From positions 1-64,000 of the forward strand of contig JASANG010000976.1 in the NCBI GenBank assembly GCA_030248215.1: DNA of 64,000 bases. The letters are read 5' to 3'. Positions 38,204-50,400 of the stretch are shown here, piece by piece (within the stretch, counting starts at the first letter, position 1; each line of letters begins with the position of its first letter). A program made the position numbers and the translations under genes. Source of the stretch: Enoplolaimus lenunculus. Its lineage: Eukaryota; Nematoda; Enoplea; Enoplida; Thoracostomopsidae. The notes below the pieces were generated by a model. The model saw only the letters and a program-made list of their open reading frames with translations, had not been told where the DNA came from and made no database searches.

Positions 38204-38912
38204 CCACAAGACTTGAGAGCCCCCTCAGGCTCGAGCGTCAAGCTCCTATAGCTGAGTGGTAATGGAAAACGCCTCCCACTCCAGTCGCCGGAGTTCGAAT
38301 CCTCGCATAAAAGTAGGTCTCAGATAAAATAGAAAAGATTCATGTGATAAAGGGTAAAGCGAAAAATTTTAAATTTACTATCTTTAACTATCTTTAAGCG
38401 AAAAATTTTCAATTTACTATCTATAACCCCTTCTCACATAGAGTTGACTATGGGCAACTCTGCGCAGTGTATATATGTTAAATAATATATATCGCACAGT
38501 GTTTAATAATTGCAACATGAATACATAGTACTAAATTACCACAAGACTTGAGAGTCCCCTCGGGCGCGAGCGTCAAGCTCCTATAGCTGACTGGTGATGA
38601 TAAACTAGGTCTCAGGCGAAATAGAAAACATTCACGTAATAAACGGTTAAGCGAAAAAAATTTCAATTTACTGTCTTTAAGCGAAAAGTTTTCAATTTAC
38701 TATCCATAACCCCTTCTCACATAGAGTTGACTATGGGCAACTCTACACAGCGTATATACGTTAAATAATATATATCGCAGTGTTTAATAATTGCAACACG
38801 AATACATAGTACTAAATTACCACAAGACGTGCGAGCCCCCTCGGGCGCGAGCGTTTAAGCTCCTATAGCTGAGTGGTGATGGTAAACTAGGTCTCAGACG
38901 AATTAGAAATGA
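38204..38912 (+). repeat. Tandem cluster of three partial tRNA-bearing MITEs
   Basis: Copies at 38204-38357 (tRNA-like half), 38424-38650 and 38707-38912 (last one truncated); the second and third start 283 bp apart. The first has the best tRNA-like body (38242-38305): GCTCCTATAGCTGAGTGG, a CCTCCCACTCC segment resembling the tRNA-Gly(CCC) anticodon region, and GGAGTTCGAATCC. The second and third have lost the B-box region. AAGCGAAAAATTTTCAATTT spacers separate the copies. Confidence 0.8.
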
Positions 38913-39050
38913 GGCTGTGGTTCTAAGCGATTTTGTGTCGAAAACAATTTGCAGGCCTGTATTTGCTATGTAAAGCACACTTCTGTCTCCGCCGTCCAAC
39001 TTTCCATTCATTTATTAGTGCCCAAAGATTGCACTGTCCTGATAAATGCG
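38908..39050. repeat. Segment shared with 60188-60320
   Basis: GGCTGTGGTTCTAAGCGATT, CATTCATTTATTAGTGCCCA and AAGATTGCACTGTCCTG recur in the same order at 60188-60320 inside the nested element. It may be a fragment of the same transposon. Confidence 0.75.
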
Positions 39051-39190
39051 AATCCGGACTTGTCAAAGATCGATTTAATTCATGTTTCTGCAACCTAGCC
39101 TTTGAAAGCTTTATGGCAGCTGCCAATTTTAATTTCGGGTTCGACTTTATGCCTCATTTCGACTTAAGACACCGCTCTACAATCTATCCA

Positions 39191-39386
39191 CACTGTAAAA
39201 AATGGTGAATCTAATTGACTCTCTCAGAAACAGGCTTTTCCTGACTACACAAACTGAGTCAAATTTGACTCCGCCTGAGTCAAATTCGATTCACTGTTGA
39301 CTCTGGCGGAGTCATATTTGACTCAGTTTGTGTAGTCAGGAAAAGCCTGTGTCCGAGAGAGTCAATTTGACTCCCCATTTTTACTA
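39191..39386. mobile_element. Foldback element with GACTC-rich arms (copy 2)
   Basis: About 196 bp, same arms as the copy at 1807 (CACTGTAAAAAATGGTGAAT, CTGACTACACAAACTGAGTC), with the outermost bases of the right end lost. Confidence 0.83.
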
Positions 39387-40639
39387 TCTATAGCTACGTA
39401 TGATGAACTCAAGCGACATTAACCCTTTGTTAATTAAATCTGTTCTAACCAAGAATTCTACGTTGAATATTTATGTAAGATAGGTCCTGTCTTAAGTTTT
39501 ATCTTTTATTACTTATTGGTTCAAAATTGCCTAAGACAAAGTTCGAGTTTTCTAACTGCCATGACGCAACCGGAGATGAAGAACGCCGGAGTGGGACCCG
39601 AAGCCGGAGGTAAGAAAATTAGTTCGAGCTGGAGCCGGAGGTTAAACAGGAGTTGAAGAGAAAATATGAGTTTAAAATAATGTGTTATTTGCTAATTTTA
39701 GCAAAAGCTTTGCCAAAAAAGTTTGAAATCGGCAAACAATACAAACTTTTCGAGTTTGTACCAAAATTTAAAGCCAAACGCACGAACAATGTTTATAGAA
39801 CTATAAAAAGTATTGCTTCCAAAATTACCGCAACAGGATAATAATTATTACGTAGCGAAGATAATGTGGACGACTTTCTTCCGGATCCGAATGCCATTCA
39901 TAAATCTGGTCAAGTGTACAGCATATGTTATTATGTTATACTCTCCGCTTCTAATGCTAAAACGCCTCGTCAAGCCACTATGACAGCTGTACTGCAAGTT
40001 TCGTAGGATGGGACCATTATTATACATAGGAATAATCTAAATTCTAATAAATGAACAGGTTATGATCTTTTTATGAAAATTGCGGTTTTTTGTTCTCATT
40101 TCTTTTCGTTAAGGATGAAACCATAGCTAGTACCTATGGTCAGCAAACACCTTCCATTTTGAGGAAGCCGAATTAATTGATTTACGTGTTTCGTGGATAT
40201 TCTTTCCGTTGACTGGTTTGCTTTAACCTTTCTGCCTGATCTGCAGTTCACCAAATTTTGGGGCGATTATATAGCATATGCGGTGACGAAAACTTCAAAG
40301 ATTTTTATTTAGATTGACCAATGGTCATTCGAGAGTAACGAATCCTACGCAAAATGCAACATTAACACAATACTTAACAGCATGCTATGTGTTTTAGTAC
40401 TGGAAAGTGAGATTTTCTCTGTACCGTTCCGGTATATTTAACGGAATTTTCCAGCATTTTCGTTTACAAGCTTTTTGATAAACCAAATCTAAACTTTCTG
40501 AACGACAGCGTTTTGCATTACATTAAATTAGCACACGCAGTAACGTATGCCTATCTGCTTACATGCCCAAGTTTTCACAAAAATATTATTTGCCGGGCGC
40601 ATCTGCCAACCCTAATTTGACTGGATCAAGTCAAGGCAT

Positions 40640-41699
40640 AGGGTTATCTCCAGCAACTGAACGACTTCCTGACTCACGCAACCTACAGCTATCTGCAGAA
40701 AAATCCACTGCACCGCTCTTTACTACGTGGTCAGCCGAGGTCAAGCAAGTGCTCAACATCTCCATCAATGGTCGTCGGATCCCTAGCGTGAACAGCCCGA
40801 AAATACTTGGAGTAGTCTTCGATTCGATACTAAACTTCAAGGACCATGCGTCGCACATCCGACAGAAACTACAAGCACGCAACAATGTACTTAAATGCAT
40901 ATCCGGCAGTACATGGGTCAACACAAGGAGCTCCTGGTCACCACTTTCAAGGCAATCGGTCGTTCTGTTCACAATTATGCAGCACCAATTTGGGCAACAC
41001 AATTGAAGGATAGCCACTGGTCCCGCTTGCAGGCATGTTAATTTAAAACGCAGTATTACGCGCAAGCACTGGGTGCCTGCTAATGTCAAACCAGGATCAC
41101 ATCCACCAAGAATGTGAAGTACTTCCTGTGAAACAACACAACCTCATGCTATCACGACAATACCTGCTCAGCTGCTTCAAACCTGAACACCCCTGCCACA
41201 ACATCGTGACCCGGGATAAACCAGCACGCAACATTCGACTAGATGTGACATCTCTACAAGAAGACATCAACGGCTTGATTCCCGTTGGAGTGACTCTAGA
41301 TGCGCAAGCCTACAGACGTGGTCTACAAGTTCTACATTGCACCGCAGTTGCAGACGCCGTGGCTGGATACAAACCGAACGTGATTTTCGGTGGCTATCCG
41401 CCCCATCAGCGTTACAGAAACAACACTATCCAAGAACAGCAGATCAGTCTCGCCCAGCTACGAACAGGTGGAGCCGAGTAACCAACCACTACCTAGCGCG
41501 AATCAACCCGGACATTCTGGATAGCTGCCCGGACTGCAACGAAACCCCTCATAATGTTCCCCACTTATTCAGATGTCCAGGAAGACCAACAACGCTGACA
41601 GTGATGGACCTCTAGAACCGGTCGGTCGAGGTTGCTAATCACTTGCGCCTTGAGACGAACGATGATGAACGCCTCTGATGCTACAACAACAACAACAGA
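40640..41699 (+). mobile_element. LINE (Jockey/CR1-like group) 3' fragment: end of reverse transcriptase and C-terminal zinc motif
   Basis: Translation shows LSAEKSTAPLFTTW, PKILGVVFDSILNF and, in a second frame, TTFKAIGRSVHNYAAPIW, typical of the reverse transcriptase thumb and downstream region of non-LTR retrotransposons. It ends with CPDCNETPHNVPHLFRCP, the Cys/His motif near the ORF2 terminus. The reading frame changes at least three times (near 40917, 41050 and 41450), and stops occur, so it is dead. The 5' part, including the endonuclease and catalytic palm, is absent, as expected from 5' truncation. A short CAA repeat at about 41681-41697 is the probable 3' tail. It lies between the calmodulin-like gene and MBD2/3, 640 bp before the MBD2/3 start. 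Confidence 0.88.
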
Positions 41700-42338
41700 G
41701 TTCGCGTAAGGATTTGTAGTTCGCCAGTTCGAAACCGCTGCATACGCCTGCTTTTCAGTTGCTTTGTTAAAAGGTCTGATGTCCCGATATCGTACGTACC
41801 TATGATAGCAGTGTTCGGGCCAGGTCTGCGAGAAAACAATTTTGAAGAGTTTTTCATTGTTTTCAGGTGAGACTCGGAGGGGCCTCCGGTATCCTGGTCG
41901 AGGCAGGCACTGACAAATATGATAAAACTTCCAACCTTTAATGCCCCCAGTAAGAAATTGTAAAACCGCTGCTGTGCAAGCGTACGTAGTATATATGTGT
42001 ATACAATATATAACATTTAGCTGGGATTAATGAAAAATCCAAGCTAGCAGCTAAGTTTATTTCAGTATCGTCTATTTTGCACAACTCAATTACTTTCACA
42101 GTGCACATACTTCCATGCTATTTCTAGTTAATATCCGACATAGGTTTCGATACAGAATTCAATATCTGGTTCCGGTATCCGGTAAATTAAATTAATATCC
42201 GGTCGCACCCCGGTATATGCGTTTGTACGACGTATCTATATAATATATAATATGTTTAGATTATAGATATGATATAAAATGACTTAAATATTTTTTCATA
42301 TAAGACATTATATGTACCAACATTGAGTTGTTTTAAGA

Positions 42339-45300
42339 ATGACTTCACATGAACGAGTTTCTGAGTGCTCGGCGTTACCGAAAGGCTGGCGCAGAAAGGA
42401 AGTGCTTAAGCAGTCCGGCGCTTCTGCTGCCAAAATTGAAGTCAGTTATATGAGGTAAGTTTATTACGTACCAATGATTATATATTTACGTATGTGATAT
42501 GAGGGTGTCACACAGTGTAAGGTCATGGCGAAAAAAATCCAAGATGACGGGGAATTTCAATTGAGTAAACATATATGCTTTTGCGTGAATTAAACACCTT
42601 TAACATTGCGCAATATTTAGACGCTATATCGTGCAGTTAAGTAACATCCGGATTTGGTAGAAAATTAAATGGACGCAGGGATGGGAGGTTTCGGTTTCGG
42701 CAAGTCTCGGAATTTGGCTGGTCTAGGCCTAGGTCTCGCTTTTTGAGTCTCGGTGGTTTGCAAATCGAGACCAAAGAGGTGAGATAAACAATTGCGATTA
42801 GCTGAGTTAGTTTGAGTCTAAGAAAACACGTAACAATGCATTGTTCGTATTTTGGACTAAAAAGATTACAAGTGAGCCACTTAAAATTGAGTACTTATTT
42901 ACTTCCCTCCGCACTATGACTGTTTTAATAGATGGCTCAAGTTCCCCCAAATTGCTTATTTTATTACTTTACTACGTAGTAGTAGTGGGACTACATGTAT
43001 TGAGCGTAGCTCGAACACCAGTTAAGCTAATATGCAAATTAGTTATTAGCTAACTATATGTTCATTTATCATTTTTGGAGGTTTGTAAACAATTTATTCA
43101 GATACCTCGCACCCAAAAACCTTCAGTAAATTTAATAATTAGTGAAATAATTTAAAAAAGCTATTATTTAGGCTTATCAATTAACCAAATGTGAAAATTA
43201 GCTATTGACTAACTATTCTACTATCGGTTTTGAAGGTTTGTAGATATTACCCTTTAGTACTGAAATTAGATTGCTTGTAACTGTAATACTTAGTGAAATA
43301 CAGTAAAAAAAAGTCCTAATTAGGCTTAACCAATTACGCAAATTAGCCGGTAGCTAACAAACGGTTCAAAATTTAGACGGACATCAACCTTTCAACCCCC
43401 AAGTACAAAACATAAAATGCCCAAAACGCAAAATCGCGTATTAGTCGCTTTTTTGCTAATACGCGATGAATACATGCCAGCGGTAGTTGTAGTTTAGTTT
43501 GAAGTATGTATCAAAAAAATTTTCACATTGTGCTGCATAATGTTGATTGGTTTCATGTGTGCTCAGTGAAATTTTGTGTGAATAGCGTAATATAATAGTC
43601 TGGTACAGAGTAGCTAGGCGCCTCAGATAAAAATCCAGCAAAAGTAACATGGGTTTTTCCTACAAGGGAGTTTTTCCCGCCGAGATTCTTCGCCATTTCT
43701 CCATCGGGCAAAGCATAATTTATCGCACTTGTGATGCTGAATAGTGCTTTGTTTGACATAAACTTAACTAGTAGCCGTAGTTGCACCCTGGTGCAACTTT
43801 TATGATGTGCTGGCTGGGGTTTCAAACGCTTAATGCTTTCAGAATTAAAATATCAGTAAATTTATACACACTAATTCTTTTGTAGAACGACTGGTATATT
43901 GTTAAAAACAACGTTTACTATGCGGGAACGCTGCTCAAAATACATACGCATGTGGGGCATTCAAGCTTTAATTATATAAATTAATATAGCTATTTTTGCT
44001 GCGAAGAAGGGCTCAACCGGAATTCCTGCAAAAATTCAAATCCTGCTCTTGTTCCTGATCCTGCATTGAAAAATGCAGGAGCCGGAATATTTTTTGTTTT
44101 GTGGCAAATTACTCACAATCATTTCAATATTTGAAACTTTGTTTCCAAAAATTCGTTATTTCGAAACGAGTGTTTTTGCAATTAGTTCAAATTTGTTAAT
44201 AAACTGTCTCTGATGGGTTTTCGAAAATTTTGATAATGAAATACTGAAAATTCAATCAAGCAATTTTTTGATTAGTTTTCTAAAATGTCCAACAGTAATT
44301 CTGTGACGAAAATTATTTCCAAATTGCTGTTCCGGCAAAATTTGTTCTTTTTGTAGTGCGACGTTATAACAGTTTAATTTTTTTGTGGAACCTTGGGGTT
44401 TTCACCGCAACACTATGCATTGCTTTTTATAGTCCGTCTGGGCGAAATATTACGAACAAGTCAGCGTTAGAACGATACCTCGGCGGATCATGGGATTTGT
44501 CCCGATTCGATTTCGAAAGCGGACTAAATCTGGGCGGGCAGTCAGCTTCTGCACAGCTACAGGCATTTGGGTCAGGTTCTCAGGTAATTATATTGCATTT
44601 TATTGCACAGCAGAGGGGTTTAGGTGTCATTTGTTTTTTATATCAAGGTTTAACTAGAGTTTCTGTTTCGGCTGGTATTTCTGCAAAAAGATCGTTTCCC
44701 TTCCTGTTCCGACATTGCTGTATGACGCAAGAACATGGAAGGTGAAACTAAGATCACAGAGGCTCTGTGGGCTGGGGTCTATTTAGACCAAATTTTACAT
44801 GCAATTATTAGTTAATTCGGTGCATCTTAAAGATGTGGCAAGAATCCAATGTTTGGACATGCAAAAACGTTATAAAATATGAACATTTATTTATTTGTTT
44901 TCATAAATCATGAGTAATCCATTCTTACACAAACATTCACTTGTACCGGCAGCAATAAAAATGCCGGCTTCGGAGCAACCCTAACATTGATAGAAGAAAA
45001 TTCAGTGCGTTATGAAATTCAACTGACGACTCATTGAGAATAATGTAGTGAAATTTAATTATTATTCGATAACAGGTCTTAATAATTTTCATTATGATTT
45101 TGCTTATATTTTGTAGCGTTCTTCTCATACATCGACGAATTTGGCACAAACGTTGCGCCAAAGTGGTGTCGTTGGTGCGACCGCATCTGGCATTAGCAAT
45201 GTAGCAAGTAATACTTTGTCCTCACAGCTACCTAATAATTTATCGTCGATTAATCCACAAGTTGCAGCATATATAATGCAGCAACAACGCAAATTTGTGC

Positions 45301-47373
45301 AACAACAGCAGCAACAGTTACAACAGTTGAATAAATTGCACAATTTGTCACAACCACATAAGCAGCAACAGCAACATCAACAACAGTCCAAAAGATCTGA
45401 GCACAACGCACACAATACAACACCAAATAGTGGCAATACGAATAATCGCGCGACCGGCGGTCATTCACACAAAGGTAAGCACAAGCACCTACGCATACGC
45501 AAAGATCAAACAGATTTGCACAAGAATAAATATTGTAAAACATATTAAGGGTTATACGTTGTTGTTAGATGCAGGATGTGATACAGATTTCGAATGTTAG
45601 AATGGGATACCTTATTTATCCTACCTAGAAATTATTCGAACTTTCGTTGTGAGTATCTGTCTAGTATCGATTTACATTTGTGGAACGATAGATTAAGATT
45701 TGCATTTGCAGGTTTGTATTAAAATGTAGTAACGAGCCATCACAAATGCTATACTTTTGTGAATAAGAATTGTGTTGCCCACTGTTTTAATAAACTGTTT
45801 TCAAGTTCACTACAGTATGTATCGTTTGATACAAATGTGTACAGTGCAATGCGCGTACAACGCTAACTAATCAATATTTGAAATTTGAACGGCAATTGAT
45901 GATGGTTTGCGGTTAATATACGTTCCTTCATTTGTAAATTTTGGAAAACTACGTCCATATATTTTCACTAGGGAACGACCGGATCGAAAATTTTGCATTT
46001 ACCGGAACAGAATCCGAATCCGGATCTTAAAATTCAGATCCAGCCCGGATCCGGATCTTACTAGCTGGATAATTTTCAATACCTAACGTATATAAAATAC
46101 AAAAAGTTCAACTGATTGTTTCGCAAAATTAGTCAACAAAACTTACACCAACTAAAAAAAGAAGTCTAAAAATTTTATGTTTGTTTGTTGTTCTTCCGCA
46201 ACAACACTGGTCTTCACGTGGAAAGCATTAACTCTTTCTCACATGAATATTTTCTATTTCCCCTAAGAACTACTTTTATGCTAGGATTCGAACTCCAGTG
46301 ACTGGAACGGGAGGCGTATACCATCACCACTCAGCTATAGGAGCTTGACGCTCGAACCCGAGGGGGCTCTCACGTCTTATGGTGATTTAGTACTACGTAT
46401 ACGTGTTGCAATTGTTAAACCATGGTGCGATATATACCATTTAACGTATATACACTGCGCTGAGTTGCCTACAGGCAACTCAATGTAAGAAGGGGTTAAT
46501 GTTCACACAGGGTTTATTAGATTACGTACGCATAGTTGAAATACATACACCAATTTTGGTATGTTTTTGTTTGTATATATCAAATTTCGGATCCGGAGAT
46601 CCGGTAGTTTATTTTACCGGATCCGGATTCGGATCCGGATTTTAAAAATTGCAGAGATCCGGCCCGGATCCGGATCTCGGATCCGGTCGATCCCTAATTT
46701 TCACATACTTCCGATCATAATTGAATTGAATTTAGTATCCTGTTTGTTTAAATCCACCTCTACGACACTGTCTTTTTGGTTCGCTTTTGTGTAGCTTGAT
46801 CAGTTGATGTTCGTATTGTTACCTATAATTTTAGTAACGTATGGGTAATTTCAGGCGGTCTTCAACCGCTGAGTAATGCTTCGGCAACTCAATCATCTAC
46901 ATGCGGATCAGCTGTGCCTACGTCTACAACGGCTGTTGCATCAAGACAAGCTGCTGCCGCAGCTGCTATTGCTGCAGCAGCAGCTGCTGCTGCAAGCGGG
47001 ACAAATCCGTCACTGAATCCTGCAGCCGCTGCCCAAGCGCTAGCTGCACTTTCAGGCCTTGCTGGCTTTCCAGGCGGTACAAATGCAGCTATGGGTCTTT
47101 TGGGTGGCACAACAGCGGGCTCCGGTATGGGTCTGAGTGCTCAACAGCTTCTTGGTCTTCGTTCACAACAGTTACAAGCGCTCGCAGCTGCTGCGGCAGC
47201 TGCGTCGCAGCAGAATTACGCCAATCAGTTGTTAGCAAATTCTACTACGAGCAACAGTGGTAGTAATAATAGTAATAATGTCACGAACGGTAACAGTGTT
47301 AATAACAGCTTTGCTGCACAGTTGCAGCGAATGCATCAAAAACAACAGCAGCAGCAGCAACAACAGCAGCAGC

Positions 47374-47433
<60 letters not shown>

Positions 47434-50400
47434 TCCATAATCAACCTAAACAGCAACATACGCTGAGTAATCATAGTATTAGTAGTATTACAGGCAAAAA
47501 CCACTGCAGCAGTAGTAATGGTTCAGGCGGCAGCGTAGGTCATAATAATCATGCGGTAAACAGCGGCAATCTCAATAGTTTGCATAATAACATGAATAGT
47601 CACGGAAATTTAGGGGGGATAGCGCTGCTTGACAACTCATCTATATCAAACAGCACCAATACGTCACCGTTGCTTGCGTCTGGAGGCTCGTTAAATCATG
47701 TTGGTTCTGGAAAAATACAGTCGTCCAGTAGTAGACATCATCATCATCTTCAACAACAACAGCTTAAGCCACAACAACAGCAACAACTACAGTCAATCTC
47801 ACATACTGTGCTACAAAAACCACGTAAGTAGGATTTGGATGTGATATTTTTCTTCAGAGTGCATTGACAGTGAATTTACTGTGATACCGCATGGGTTATG
47901 GTTAAAAAGGCCTTTTATATGGGAAATTTTTTGACCCATGTCCTGGCGTGTTGCGTAGGTGTCAGGTCTTTGTAGTGTATACAGTCAGCTCTGTGATGAT
48001 AAATTTTAAACCAAATTTTGCGTGTCATTTGATAGCGCGCAAATTGAAATGGTTTGCGCTGGCTGTGTGATTAGAAATTAATTTCTCTGAGAGCTGTAGC
48101 AGATTTTCTTCAGTTTAAATTGAAAATTGCGCAGTGGGTTGCTGAAAATTGTACAATGTCTTATAGTTTTTTTATCATGTTTTATATTATGCAGTAAACC
48201 AAAAACCGGCACCTGGCCCAATTCGGCCTTCGATCGATTACAATTTGATTCCGCCCCTGCGACAAACAGCATCAATATTTAAACAACCTGTTACACTGGT
48301 TCATACGACAAGTAGAGATACAAAAACGGCACCACCAAACGAAATGAAACAAATCCTTATGCAGCAGGGTATTAGGTCTGCGAAACCGAGACAGGTGAAC
48401 ATTTTTATAGAATTTGTTCAGTCATTGTTTAATTTTCAAGCGCAGAGAATCCACTGACGTTTAGATGTAGCGCACAATTTTATTGCTATATTATCTTAAA
48501 TCTACTACAATGAGAACGATAATGCCTTACTGCCATCATGCATGTTGTGAATGGGTGGATATCTGTTTCGACGAAATATTTTTGCTTCAATGGTATTATA
48601 TCTGGGTGCAACCAGAATTTCGATTCCGATTAGAATTTTGATTCAAAGCGAGTTCCTATTCCGATTGCACAATCAATCGGTATCGGAATTTTAAATTTAA
48701 TTCCAATCCTATTTGTTGTAATATGTTGCATATACATTCTGTATAGTTGATCTATTAAATTTCGTTCGGTGAGTTACCAATGTTTATAGCAGCTATCATT
48801 AGTTAGTAATAGGTTTTCAAACTTGCTAACTTTTGCAGTTGCTGAACTCACAGGAGTAGAGCAAATCAAATAAATACGAGAAATGTGCGGAATTTTGACC
48901 CTCAATGTTTACTGGTTCGAAAGTTACGAAAGACATCATTAACATGTGATAGGTGCTGCACACATTTGAGAATACGGGCCCTTCCCTTACCCAGGGTCAG
49001 GGTGCAACCGGAATTACAATTTACCGGAACCGGAACCGGAATTTGAAAATTTTACCGGAACCGGAAACGGAACCGGAAAGTGAAAAATCCATTTCACCAA
49101 AAATTTCATTTTAATCTTATTTTTTGCTCTATTATTTGTGAAATAACCTTAGTCGAACATAGGTATTTATTTTATTTGTTGTATTTTAGATTTTCGTCGT
49201 TGACTGAAGTGAAATCCACCATCAATGGCTTATATTCGGAGTACAAGTGGCCTTCAAAAGAGATTCTTAAAAATTAGCAAAGTTAAGAAAACGGCCAAAT
49301 TTTAACACTGGAATTTTTAAATCCGGTAAAAATTTACCGGAACCGGAAGGTGAAAAAATGCCGGAACCGGAATTCCGGTTGCACCCTGCCCAGGGTACAA
49401 CCGAAATTCCGTTTCCGATTAGAATTCCAATATGAAACGAGTTCTGATTCCGATTAGAATTGCAATGTGAAACGAGTTCTGATTCCGATTGCACAATCAA
49501 TCGGAATCGGAATTTTGACATTTTAATTTTAATCCTACTTGTTTTGATATGTTGCATAAAAATTTTGCATCGTTTGTCAAATTATTAGCAGTATGTTAGC
49601 TTGTCAATAACTGATTGTAGTTTAGCTTTACAGAACCAATCATCATCGCCAATTTGTTCATGCGACGTTTTTGAAAATTGTTGCCAGCCAACAGATACCC
49701 TAAATCGATATGATATTTGTTAATATAAATTATCGGAACAGTCACAGAGTGTCTAGTTCTGATTGCGACCCAGTTCCGCTATCGAACTACGTTCTCGTAA
49801 GCTATGCCATATTCTGTATGGTAAATTTCGTTGCAGGTTTTTTGGGCCAAGAGGCTGGGGATGTTGCGGCCACAAATGACTGAAGATTGTGAAGAGTGTG
49901 AACTTGATCCGATTACGCTTCCTAATAAAATCATTCGTAAGTTTCATATTTTTCCAATTTTATAGTTGTGTGTTGCGGTTTATGTTTATACGCCCCCATT
50001 TCTGCTTATAGTAATGTGTGCAGTTGAGATGTTCCGGAGCCTGAAAAGTATACGAAAGTCCAAATTTTAACTCTATACTTTGCGTAAGCATGTACCTGGA
50101 AGTACGGTACCGTTTTTATCATATCGTGTCATGCAACATTTTGTTGAGTTGTGAAGTTACTGTTAATGCGTTTGTTTTCCGTTTTGCACTCTTCAAAATA
50201 AACTAGAGTTCGACAAACGTTTGTTTTATGTAATGCGTTTCCGAAATATAATCCTTGATGCGCCTCCTAGGCTACACACTAGAAATTCAAAATGCTTTTC
50301 TGGTAACCGTGAATGGTACCGTATAGTGGGCCCGGTACCGGGGCTAGGGCCCTGCCCCGGGACATCTCTAGTGTGCATTAACTAGCGGAGTTGGTTAGTC

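Noticed and set aside
38242-38305. Functional tRNA-Gly gene
   Set aside because: Acceptor stem does not pair and the sequence sits in a repeated MITE; treated as tRNA-derived.
44356-44432. Upstream extension of MBD2/3 exon 2 (open from about 44356)
   Set aside because: Homology (VSYM joined to SPSG) and the TTTTTATAG acceptor place the exon start at 44433; the open extension is intronic.
47232-47504. Long antisense open frame with a leucine run opposite the glutamine tract
   Set aside because: It is the mirror of the CAA/CAG repeat in MBD2/3 exon 4; no splice sites or family match.
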